From the NCBI GenBank assembly GCA_946639085.1, contig CAMPBP010000004.1, positions 1-21,039 on the forward strand: a DNA stretch of 21,039 nt. Reading direction: 5' to 3'. This stretch comes from an uncultured Lachnospiraceae bacterium (GTDB lineage: Bacteria; Bacillota; Clostridia; Lachnospirales; Lachnospiraceae). Of the stretch, positions 14,623 to 21,039 are shown piece by piece (within the stretch, counting starts at the first letter, position 1; each line of letters opens with the position of its first letter). Position numbers and translations under genes: made by a program. Under the pieces are notes generated by a model. It made no database searches. It saw nothing but the letters and a program-made list of their open reading frames with translations, and was not told the DNA's origin.

Positions 14623-16021
14623 TGACGGATATGTAACGGTCTTTTTTACCGCATCGATAGCAATTATCATGTCACTCATCTTTGGCTTGTTCGTATCGAT
14701 TCGTGAAAACGCAATACGCGTTAAAACCGTAAGCGCGACCGATACTGCTATGACATCGATCTTCTCTGAATACAACAAAGAGTTGTGGAAGCAATACGGA
14801 CTCATATTTGTTGATTCATCGTATATGACACAGTCTTACGGAATGAAGTTATCCGAGGAACATCTGAAAGATTGTATGAATAAAAACTTTGATGAGTGTC
14901 GACTGGGGTTGATTGGTGGTACGGATCTCCTTAAGCTTGAATGTTCTCAAGCCGAAACTTTGGCGGTTTGCCTTTCAACGGATGATCAAGCGGCTGCAAT
15001 AGAACATCAGGCAATCAATTTGATGAAATATCACTATAAAGTTGCATATATAGATCGAGTGGTGGAATGGATAAAGATCATAGAAGACTATAATCTTTCG
15101 GAAGGAGTTTCTTATGATGAAGCTTTTTCATCAGCCGGAATTTTGGATTCAAAATATGGATTGGATTATTCCGGCTGGCTCCCTTCCGATTCCGGAGGAA
15201 ACAGTTTATCTGAAGATATTGTTTGGCCATGGAATATTCTTAAAAGAGTTGCCGGTATTGAAAACATTTCTACGATTAAGATTGATACCCAAGCATACGC
15301 AGGAAAAAGAGAATTAAATAAAGGTAATCTGAAATGCGAGTACGATAAAAATGCAAGTAACTTCTTTTTCCTAAGGGAATATGCATTACTTAAATGCGGT
15401 AATTTCATTACTCCAAAAGAAGGCTCGGTTCTTAAATACCAATCAGAATACCTGGTGTCCGGAAAAGACTCGGATTGTGATAATCTTGCTTCCGTAGCAA
15501 GAAGGATAATGGTGATAAGAGAAGCCGCCAATATGATCACGTTATTGTCCGACGGCGACAGGATGAACAAGATAAGCATTTTCTGTACGGGAATATGCGC
15601 GGCACTTGGAATTCCGGAAGCCACTGAATTGCTTGAAACGATAATCATTGCTTACTGGGTAAATTGCGAGAGTAAAACTGATCTGAAGATTATTATGAAC
15701 GGTGGAAAAATACCTTTGATCAAAGACTGTTCACAGTGGATCACAGGCATCGGTTCCATTCTTTTCGGAAGCGACAGTTCAGGTAACTATACCGAAGGTT
15801 TGTCATATGAAGACTATTTAAGAATATTTATCTATTTGACAGGCGAAAAAAAGCTTGTATTAAGGCTTTCCGACATAATCGAAATGGATATTAGAAACAC
15901 GCCGGGAAATGAGTATTTCAGATTAGACAACTGTTTTGATATGTGGGAGGCGCAAGTGTATGTAAAAAGTGATCACGGTTTGCATTTTACCGCAGTAAGA
16001 AAAAGGCAGGTACTTGAATGA
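14579..16021 (+). CDS. DUF5702-like pilin-associated protein
   Basis: 480-residue protein with one N-terminal hydrophobic segment (about 18-40, after GYVTVFF) and a long polar remainder, so most of it should lie outside the membrane. The N-terminal region, through SATDTAMTSIFSEYNKELWKQYGLIFVD, matches my recollection of DUF5702 proteins of Clostridial Tad loci. It resembles TadG-type minor pilins: Gly17 precedes the hydrophobic run as in a prepilin, but Phe22 replaces the +5 Glu, so peptidase processing is uncertain. The ATG at 14579 overlaps the pilin gene by 44 bases and is chosen because GGAG sits 7 bases upstream. Its TGA overlaps the next ATG (ATGA). Role in pilus anchoring or assembly is inferred from context only. 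Confidence 0.75.
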   Translation: MIFSTRYPNRQTKSSDGYVTVFFTASIAIIMSLIFGLFVSIRENAIRVKTVSATDTAMTSIFSEYNKELWKQYGLIFVDSSYMTQSYGMKLSEEHLKDCMNKNFDECRLGLIGGTDLLKLECSQAETLAVCLSTDDQAAAIEHQAINLMKYHYKVAYIDRVVEWIKIIEDYNLSEGVSYDEAFSSAGILDSKYGLDYSGWLPSDSGGNSLSEDIVWPWNILKRVAGIENISTIKIDTQAYAGKRELNKGNLKCEYDKNASNFFFLREYALLKCGNFITPKEGSVLKYQSEYLVSGKDSDCDNLASVARRIMVIREAANMITLLSDGDRMNKISIFCTGICAALGIPEATELLETIIIAYWVNCESKTDLKIIMNGGKIPLIKDCSQWITGIGSILFGSDSSGNYTEGLSYEDYLRIFIYLTGEKKLVLRLSDIIEMDIRNTPGNEYFRLDNCFDMWEAQVYVKSDHGLHFTAVRKRQVLE

Positions 16022-16947
16022 GGGTTTTGGCGATGTCCTTTTTTGACGGACTATTCCCCTTAAAGCAAAGCAAACACAATAAAAATAGAAAGATTTCTCT
16101 CCCGGACTTTAATCATATATCTTCAGCTAAATGCAATAATCCATTCATTTTTCAAAGCCAAAAGAGGATGTCGCCAAAACTGTCAGCAAGTGCCACTGTC
16201 GAAGCAACCATGATACTTCCGTTCTTAATACTCTTTTTTGTAAGTATCATGTGGTTTATAAAGCTTTTCCATATTCATAACGAAATAGGTGCAAAACTTA
16301 ATCTTATCGGTAACGAAATGGTGGCCTATTCTTACCCGTATTCGTTACTTAAAAGTGAAGTCGGAATTGATAATGAACTGACAAATCTTGCTCTCAACGT
16401 AGGTTGGAATGAATTATATGTTAAAGAACAAATAAATGAATTACCGGTTTCAAAAAAGATAGATTCTCTAACCACTCTGTTAAGTGATTATTCCAAAGAG
16501 GACGCAATTGACATAGTTGTTACTTACAGCGTTAGTCCTCCTTTGGATATTCCGGGTATCCCCGCAATAATACTGACAAATCATTTCTATTCCAAAATGT
16601 TTGTCGGATACTGCGGAAAAGAGACAGAATCGGATGAACTTGTATATATAACTCCAACCGGAAGCGTATATCATACGGATCTTGATTGCAGAGCCCTAAA
16701 GTATAAAGTTACTGCTGTTAAAAGCTCAGAAATTCCGAGCAAAAGAAATGAAAGCGGCTCAAAGTACTACCCTTGCGAGAAATGCTCAGGAAACGGATTT
16801 GGTGACTTTGTTTATATTACCGAATACGGAACAAGATATCATTCCGACAAAAAATGCAGTGAATTAAAAGTAAATATATATGAGGTTCCTCTATCTTCTG
16901 TTAAAGACAGAACCAAATGTAAGTTTTGTGAATCAAGCGGTAATTGA
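16018..16947 (+). CDS. TadE-like pseudopilin with tandem Cys/His (zinc-binding-like) C-terminal repeats
   Basis: 309-residue protein. After about 55 polar residues comes a TadE-like segment, SASATVEATMILPFLILFF (56-74), with Glu62 in the +5 position of a possible A|SATVE cleavage site. The middle (about 85-200) is a typical TadE-like exported region. The C-terminus has two copies of one motif, VYIT-x(3)-G-x(2)-YH-x(4)-C-x(2)-L then C-x(2)-C: repeat A has H219, C224, C253, C256; repeat B has H275, C280, C301, C304. Each offers one His and three Cys, a common structural-zinc set, though disulfides are possible outside the cell. The start overlaps the previous stop (ATGA). An internal ATG at 16168 would give a shorter leader but has a badly spaced ribosome site. 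Confidence 0.78.
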   Translation: MRVLAMSFFDGLFPLKQSKHNKNRKISLPDFNHISSAKCNNPFIFQSQKRMSPKLSASATVEATMILPFLILFFVSIMWFIKLFHIHNEIGAKLNLIGNEMVAYSYPYSLLKSEVGIDNELTNLALNVGWNELYVKEQINELPVSKKIDSLTTLLSDYSKEDAIDIVVTYSVSPPLDIPGIPAIILTNHFYSKMFVGYCGKETESDELVYITPTGSVYHTDLDCRALKYKVTAVKSSEIPSKRNESGSKYYPCEKCSGNGFGDFVYITEYGTRYHSDKKCSELKVNIYEVPLSSVKDRTKCKFCESSGN

Positions 16948-16974
16948 TAGCAAAGGAACCGGACGGCAAATCAT

Positions 16975-17406
16975 ATGAATTATACTTACTGGCAATGGGC
17001 CATTCTGATGGCTGTTCTTATTCCCTCATCTATTACTGATATAAAGACACGAAAAATCAGTTATTGGCTCATTACCGGAAGTCTCCCTTGTGCTGTAATG
17101 CTACACACTCTTTTAAACGGTGTGCCACATTTCTTCGAGTACTTCGCGCGATTCTATCCGGGGATCGCCATACTCATTGTGGCACACCTTACGAAAGAGT
17201 GTATAGGATACGGCGATGGAATTATATGCTTGTTTTTGGGAAGTGTGCTTAACGTCGGAGTTGTATTAATGATAATTCTTTTGGCTTTCATTTTTGCCGC
17301 GTTGTTTGGTGCAATAATGATGTGTTTCGGAAAAATGAAAGCCAAAAGCAAACTTCCCTTCGTTCCTTTCATTCTTTTAGGAGTATTAATATGCGGTTTT
17401 TTGTAA
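16975..17406 (+). CDS. Second prepilin peptidase, A24 family
   Basis: 143-residue membrane aspartyl protease with about four to five hydrophobic segments. The first catalytic Asp is in SSITDIKTRKIS (about residue 23), the second in GYGDG, and the C-terminus has PFVPFILLG as in A24 enzymes. It differs from the first peptidase of the cluster, which has the GAGDVKL form, so the two are not a recent duplication. It lies 27 bases after the TadE-like gene and overlaps the next pseudopilin gene by 16 bases. A separate role in processing the pseudopilins next to it is inferred from position. Confidence 0.85.
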   Translation: MNYTYWQWAILMAVLIPSSITDIKTRKISYWLITGSLPCAVMLHTLLNGVPHFFEYFARFYPGIAILIVAHLTKECIGYGDGIICLFLGSVLNVGVVLMIILLAFIFAALFGAIMMCFGKMKAKSKLPFVPFILLGVLICGFL

Positions 17407-17873
17407 AACACACTTCTCAAAAAGAATTTGCTGATGCCTATATGACAGTAGAAGCGACTGTTGTTTTCCCGCTTATGATATTTGCTTTTGCCATATTTAT
17501 ATATTTGATCTTTTTCTTATACGATCGTACATTGCTTTGCAATGATACACAGTTGATGGCATTATATTCCGCCGAATACTACAACGAAGATAAAGATGCC
17601 TTTCTTGATAAATCGGATAGCGCATTCTCTCTTATAAAAGCTGAAAGGCCTTACCTTTCTATAGGAAATATGAATATGCGTATTTCTAAGCACGGAACAA
17701 AAATAGTCGTAGACTCTGATGTTCTCTTTTCAATTCCGATTAAAAGCGAACTTGGTGTTTTCTATAAGCTAAATGACATTAAGATAAGCGACCGAAAAGA
17801 AATGACTCTTTTAAACCCTTCTTCGATAATGCTTATAAGCGACGACATTATGAGAGGTGTAAAAGAGCAATAG
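17391..17873 (+). CDS. TadE/TadF-like pseudopilin
   Basis: 160-residue protein with a short polar N-terminus, then a hydrophobic segment starting YMTVEATVVFPLMIFAFAIF (17-36), with Glu21 at +5 of a possible A16|Y17 cleavage site, as in TadE/TadF. The remainder is polar and presumably extracytoplasmic. The start at 17391 is chosen because AGGAG (17379-17383) lies 7 bases upstream. An in-frame ATG at 17322 would add 23 basic residues inside the preceding gene with no ribosome site. It is likely a minor pilin that works with the Flp pilin and the larger TadE-like protein. Confidence 0.78.
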   Translation: MRFFVKHTSQKEFADAYMTVEATVVFPLMIFAFAIFIYLIFFLYDRTLLCNDTQLMALYSAEYYNEDKDAFLDKSDSAFSLIKAERPYLSIGNMNMRISKHGTKIVVDSDVLFSIPIKSELGVFYKLNDIKISDRKEMTLLNPSSIMLISDDIMRGVKEQ

Positions 17874-17904
17874 ATAATCGTTTCGTTTAAACAGGAGAAA
17901 CCTT

Positions 17905-18648
17905 ATGATTTACAATCTGAAAAATGAACTGGGGAAGACATATCTGATCGCAGGGATTGATTTCGAAATAAAAGACGATTATAGATTAAAAATGATCACC
18001 GAAAATGTAATAGACGGACTTATTCCCATAAATATCAGGCAGATTGACGGAGAAAAAAGAGCATATTACGATGTGACCGACAAAACAAGTTTATCGAGAT
18101 TTCTAGCTCATAACGATCCGGATTACAATGAGATAAGACTTTTAATCGGATCTATCCTTAAAGTCTCTAAAGTCGGATGTGAATATCTCCTTGAAGAATC
18201 CTGCATTTCTTTTGAACCCGACACAATATATAAGAACAATTTAACAGGAGACTATGAATTCCTGTATCTTCCCAAAAAGATTTCATACGAAGAAGGTCCG
18301 AGAGAAGATCTTTTAAATCTAATGAATGAACTCATCATGCATATCCCTTCAGACGATAATGATGCCGTAAAAGCAGGCTATGCGATGTATGAACTCGCAG
18401 CTTCAGAAAATGTAAGCATGGCTTCTTTATATGAAGCCGTCGACAACATAAAAACTGTCACAGAAACTTTTTCCGAAGATGAATTCTCTTTTGAAGATTA
18501 TTTTGAAGAATCTTCCACAGAACATGAAAAGCCGACTTCAAAACATAAACGTCCGTTGATGATCAAAGAAGGAATCTGCCTGATACTCGCCTCTGCAGGT
18601 TTTATCTTTATCGGCATGTGGCTATACTATGGATATTTTGCGATGTGA
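17905..18648 (+). CDS. DUF6382-like membrane protein lacking an FHA domain
   Basis: 247-residue protein. Residues 1 to about 175 resemble DUF6382, the N-terminal domain of FHA proteins linked to Tad loci in Lachnospiraceae (RLKMITENVIDGLIPINIRQID, YYDVTDKTSL, YEFLYLPKK). An acidic linker follows (about 185-210), then a basic stretch (KHKRP) and one membrane segment near the C-terminus (about 224-244). In related proteins, as I recall, a cytoplasmic FHA domain follows the membrane segment; here the protein stops at once. The 93 bases to the next gene hold no room for an FHA remnant. AGGAG lies upstream of the ATG, 31 bases after the pseudopilin. Probably the last gene of the Tad transcript. 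Function unknown. Confidence 0.7.
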   Translation: MIYNLKNELGKTYLIAGIDFEIKDDYRLKMITENVIDGLIPINIRQIDGEKRAYYDVTDKTSLSRFLAHNDPDYNEIRLLIGSILKVSKVGCEYLLEESCISFEPDTIYKNNLTGDYEFLYLPKKISYEEGPREDLLNLMNELIMHIPSDDNDAVKAGYAMYELAASENVSMASLYEAVDNIKTVTETFSEDEFSFEDYFEESSTEHEKPTSKHKRPLMIKEGICLILASAGFIFIGMWLYYGYFAM

Positions 18649-18683
18649 TCTTATTGCTTACCGATTTCTTTATAACCCAATTC

Positions 18684-18712
18684 TTTTTTTAGTTCTTATT
18701 CTATGTTAAAAT
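18684..18712 (+). promoter_or_regulatory. Possible extended -10 promoter
   Basis: TGTTAAAAT (18704-18712) is an extended -10 element (TGn plus 5/6 of TATAAT) with only a weak T-rich -35 region (18684-18689). Predicted start near 18719, about 23 bases before the ATG at 18742. No clear terminator was seen between 18648 and here, so read-through from the Tad locus is also possible. Confidence 0.45.
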
Positions 18713-18741
18713 ATCGTTGTCTGTATGAAAGGATAACGATC

Positions 18742-18990
18742 ATGTTTGATAAAAAAGTTCTCAAATGTTTTTTAGATAATCAATTACAACTCTTTCCCGA
18801 AGAAGTGGCATCCACAGAAGAGGAAGCTGCTGAATTTCTTGAGGAAATGTTTGCTGTTGTAGTTAAAGGCAAAAAGGAAGTTTTGGAGTATTTTGAAGAA
18901 GAAGGCACGGATATCGATGCCGACACCATTCTTGAAGCCTGCGAAGTCTTTGATATAGGCGACGGTCGCTATCTCATTGTGGAGGCGTAA
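18742..18990 (+). CDS. Small acidic conserved protein of unknown function
   Basis: 82-residue soluble acidic protein, rich in Glu, mostly helical in outline (ASTEEEAAEFLEEMFAVVVKGKKEVLEYFEEEG), ending in a beta-like GDGRYLIVEA. I recall similar small proteins from Lachnospiraceae genomes but no established function. The start at 18742 is chosen over the in-frame ATG at 18703 because AAAGGA lies 8 bases upstream and the 18703 ATG overlaps the predicted -10 element. The acyltransferase gene follows after 6 bases, so the two are probably cotranscribed. Confidence 0.75.
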   Translation: MFDKKVLKCFLDNQLQLFPEEVASTEEEAAEFLEEMFAVVVKGKKEVLEYFEEEGTDIDADTILEACEVFDIGDGRYLIVEA

Positions 18991-18996
18991 TCTTTA

Positions 18997-20058
18997 ATGA
19001 GTTCAAAGACTTTCGACATTACCAAACATAAAAGCTATCTTGATGTTATAAGACTCTTAGCCATTCTGCTGGTTTATTTCGCGCATACCGGAAACAACGG
19101 AGCTCATCATTATACTATTGAAGGCGGCATTATAAGCTATTTTACTTCCATGACGCTTTATTCAATAGCTTTGGCGGGTCCGTATTTTTTCTTTGCAATT
19201 TCCGGTGGATTGCTCCTTTCAAGACAGGTTAATCTTAAAAACCTTATCACCAAGAGAATCCCCAGATACATCATCATCATTTTGGTATTCAATTTGTTTC
19301 AGCTTTATTACGGCGCCATTCACTCGCCTGAAATGCTTGAAAATCCATTTCTTGACCTTTTGAGGATGATCTACGGATATGTGCTCATTACACAATATTG
19401 GTTCTTGAACGCTTATCTTGTTTTCTTATGCCTTCTTCCGCTTTTTTCTGCGGCAGCAAAGCATATGTCAAAAAGAGAGTTTGAATACCTCTTTGGCCTT
19501 TTCTTTGTAGTGGAATTCATATTAAAGATACTTGAGTATTACATGGAGACCGAACACATAGCGCTTAATTTCGGTCCTTGGGATTCGCTCTTTATAGCAC
19601 CCTTCGTCGGATATTATATTGAAAATCATCTTGGCGATTTTATAAGCAATAAGAAGAAAATGCTTCTTCTCAACCTTGCTATGGTCCTCGCAGTTGCCAC
19701 AAACGTTTGGTACATAAACTTATACTACACAACTCAAGATAAAATAGGTCCTTACTTAAACGGAACCGAAGTCTTGTTTGCATTTACGATCTATGCAGAT
19801 ATAAAGCTGTTCTTTATGAATAAAACGCTAAAAGAAAACACCGCCAAAGTACTCAAAGTACTTGGTGACGGTGTATTCCTTGCATATTTGATCGAAATCC
19901 AGATGAAAGAACTCTATTTACCTGTCTACGAAAAGACGGTTAATGTTATCACATGGTTCGGTGCATGTGCGTTATGGATTGTGCTCGGAGTATTGACGGC
20001 ACTGCTGATCCGTTTCATTCTGAGTCTGATTCCGGGCTTAAGAAAGATCATTCCCTAA
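18997..20058 (+). CDS. Acyltransferase family 3 membrane protein
   Basis: 353-residue polytopic membrane protein with about ten hydrophobic segments. The N-terminal [19 protein letters not shown], with the His at the end of the first helix, and the following [11 protein letters not shown] are typical of the acyltransferase-3/OatA-like family, which moves acyl groups onto wall polymers, polysaccharides or other surface molecules. No extra SGNH or periplasmic domain is present, so it is the minimal form. The substrate cannot be told; O-acetylation of a wall or surface glycan is the usual role. The ATG follows the small acidic gene by 6 bases, with GGAGG at the end of that gene as ribosome site. 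The TAA overlaps the glgB stop on the other strand. Confidence 0.88.
   Translation: MSSKTFDITKHKSYLDVIRLLAILLVYFAHTGNNGAHHYTIEGGIISYFTSMTLYSIALAGPYFFFAISGGLLLSRQVNLKNLITKRIPRYIIIILVFNLFQLYYGAIHSPEMLENPFLDLLRMIYGYVLITQYWFLNAYLVFLCLLPLFSAAAKHMSKREFEYLFGLFFVVEFILKILEYYMETEHIALNFGPWDSLFIAPFVGYYIENHLGDFISNKKKMLLLNLAMVLAVATNVWYINLYYTTQDKIGPYLNGTEVLFAFTIYADIKLFFMNKTLKENTAKVLKVLGDGVFLAYLIEIQMKELYLPVYEKTVNVITWFGACALWIVLGVLTALLIRFILSLIPGLRKIIP
19829..19873 (-). terminator. Possible terminator of glgB inside the acyltransferase gene
   Basis: Plus-strand 19839-19873 can fold with an inner 7-bp stem (AAGTACT 19847-19853 with AGTACTT 19857-19863) and a lower CACCG/CGGTG stem, with small bulges. Read on the minus strand it is followed by TTTTCTTTTA (19838-19829). 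It would stop the glgB transcript about 180 to 230 bases past its stop codon. The bulges make this weaker than the murG example. Confidence 0.4.
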
Positions 20059-21039
20059 GCTTCTTCAAATTCAAAAACAACTGCAGTATACGGAGCAAGA
20101 TCAAAGGTTATTGCGTAGTCTTTATAATCGCAAAGATCTTTCACTGCTTCGTATTCTTCTTTTAATTCATTTCCGTTTCCGCCAAATCTCGTTTCATCAC
20201 TGTTTAAAACAACTTTGTATTTACCGGGAACCGGAACGCCCATCTTGTAATTATCCCATTTCATGGGAGTCATATTGTGAACAAAGATCAGGCTCTTTTT
20301 TTCGCCTTCGGTACGTCTTATGAATACGTAAGTGCTGTGATCCGAATCGTCAGCCTTTATCCATTCAAATCCCTTCCAGGAATTGTCATCTCTGTACATG
20401 CATGGATGCGATCTGTAAAGCTTTAACAGTTCTCCCACATATTCTTTCATTCCGCTGTTAAGAGGTTCTGCCAGAAGATACCAGTCAAGCTCTCTTTCTT
20501 CGCTCCATTCACGTTCCTGACCGAAATCCTGTCCCATGAATAAAAGTTTCTTTCCGCAGTGGCCGAACATAAACGTATATCCCACGCGAAGGTTCGCATA
20601 CTTGTCCACTTTATATCCGGGCATCTTCTCGACCATGGAGCACTTAAGATGTACGACCTCATCGTGTGAGAGCGGAAGAATGTAATTCTCGTACTCGTTG
20701 TAACTCATGGCGAATGTCATATTGTAATGGCTTCCGCGTCTGAAGAACGGATCCAATTTCATGTATTCGCAGAAATCGTGCATCCATCCCATATTCCATT
20801 TGAAAGAAAAACCAAGTCCGTCATCTTCCACGGCGCCGGTAACCTTGGGCCATGCGGTAGATTCTTCTGCTATGGTCATAAATCCGGGATACTCTTTGTG
20901 AACAACGCTGTTTAAGTGCTTGAAGAATTCTATCGCTTCAAGATTCTTGTTGCCGCCATACTTGTTGGCAACCCACTCTCCGTCCTTCTTGCCGTAATCA
21001 AGATAAAGCATGGAAGCGACTGCATCCACACGTATTCCG
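20055..21039 (-). CDS. glgB: 1,4-alpha-glucan branching enzyme GlgB, C-terminal part (5' truncated by window edge)
   Basis: GH13 branching enzyme that makes alpha-1,6 branches in glycogen in the cytoplasm. The frame is open to the edge and begins [15 protein letters not shown], so the GTG at 21029 is internal. The catalytic set is present: nucleophile Asp in RVDAV (codon 21026-21024), acid/base Glu in TIAEES (near 20867), and the transition-state Asp in SHDEVVH. After the barrel comes the usual C-terminal beta domain, ending [10 protein letters not shown]. About 328 residues are visible of a family length around 630 to 750. The TAG (20055-20057) overlaps the convergent acyltransferase TAA. 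No other glycogen gene is in view. Confidence 0.95.
   Translation of the reverse strand, partial: GIRVDAVASMLYLDYGKKDGEWVANKYGGNKNLEAIEFFKHLNSVVHKEYPGFMTIAEESTAWPKVTGAVEDDGLGFSFKWNMGWMHDFCEYMKLDPFFRRGSHYNMTFAMSYNEYENYILPLSHDEVVHLKCSMVEKMPGYKVDKYANLRVGYTFMFGHCGKKLLFMGQDFGQEREWSEERELDWYLLAEPLNSGMKEYVGELLKLYRSHPCMYRDDNSWKGFEWIKADDSDHSTYVFIRRTEGEKKSLIFVHNMTPMKWDNYKMGVPVPGKYKVVLNSDETRFGGNGNELKEEYEAVKDLCDYKDYAITFDLAPYTAVVFEFEEA

Noticed and set aside
14245..14805. 186-codon open frame on the minus strand across tadC, pilin and DUF5702 genes
   Set aside because: It overlaps three genes with clear family motifs; its composition is that of an antisense shadow and no family is recognisable.
9634..18648. 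Recent horizontal transfer of the Tad locus
   Set aside because: Codon use seems somewhat more A/T-ending than in the flagellar and murG genes, but no flanking repeats, integrase or tRNA are seen and the difference was not computed. A composition scan over the whole genome would be needed to support it.
1..21039. Insertion sequences, prophage, CRISPR arrays, tRNA or rRNA genes, toxin-antitoxin pairs
   Set aside because: No transposase or integrase motif, no regularly spaced repeats, no cloverleaf or rRNA-like stretch and no typical small gene pair was found by eye.

Overview
The window looks like chromosomal DNA from a motile, Gram-positive member of the Lachnospiraceae (Butyrivibrio/Roseburia-like Clostridia). 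This is inferred from family content rather than a species marker: a TSCPD-domain protein beside murG, a DUF6240-like protein upstream of a short flagellin and a FliS with an NRGF-type tail, a Firmicute-style Tad pilus locus without a secretin gene, DUF5702 and DUF6382 proteins, and moderate-to-low GC. No rRNA, tRNA, CRISPR array, insertion sequence or phage gene was seen. Genes are packed tightly; no gene-free stretch exceeds about 250 bases.

Layout. (1) 1-1923, plus strand: 3' end of pgi, a small TSCPD protein and murG, read as one operon. A strong plus-strand intrinsic terminator (2076-2108) lies inside the next, convergent gene. (2) 1926-5049, minus strand: an operon of a flavodoxin-fold/SCP2 fusion, a HIT-family hydrolase and a large GT-C-like membrane protein, with a sigma-A-like promoter at 5071-5099. 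(3) 5176-9482, plus strand: a flagellar late-gene unit with a sigma-D/sigma-28-like promoter at 5117-5144. It comprises an 892-residue DUF6240-like protein with a FliK-like C-terminus, flagellin, and the flagellin chaperone FliS, and ends at a strong terminator (9548-9593). (4) 9634-18648, plus strand: a complete Gram-positive Tad (Flp/type IVb) pilus locus behind a near-consensus sigma-A promoter. The order is prepilin peptidase, TadZ-like protein, TadA ATPase, TadB, TadC, a 57-residue Flp pilin, a DUF5702 pilin-like protein, TadE-like protein with a tandem Cys/His tail, second prepilin peptidase, second TadE/F-like pseudopilin, and a DUF6382 membrane protein. (5) 18742-20058, plus strand: a small acidic conserved protein and an acyltransferase-3 membrane protein. 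(6) 20055-21039, minus strand: the 3' part of glgB.

How the parts fit. Regions 3 and 4 place two surface appendages back to back, separated by one terminator and one promoter, each with its own sigma-factor signature. In the Tad locus, TadA would power the TadB/TadC platform, the A24 peptidases would process the Flp pilin and the TadE-like pseudopilins, and TadZ would place the machine in the cell. The DUF5702 and DUF6382 proteins are probable Clostridia-specific accessories. The flanking genes are sugar-phosphate, cell-wall and glycogen metabolism.

Points most worth a second look: an apparent one-base lesion in a T5 run at the start of the first prepilin peptidase; the tandem metal-binding-like repeats on the TadE-like protein; the ectodomain in TadC; the lost Walker A lysine in TadZ; the FHA-less DUF6382 protein; and terminators embedded in the coding sequence of convergent neighbours.
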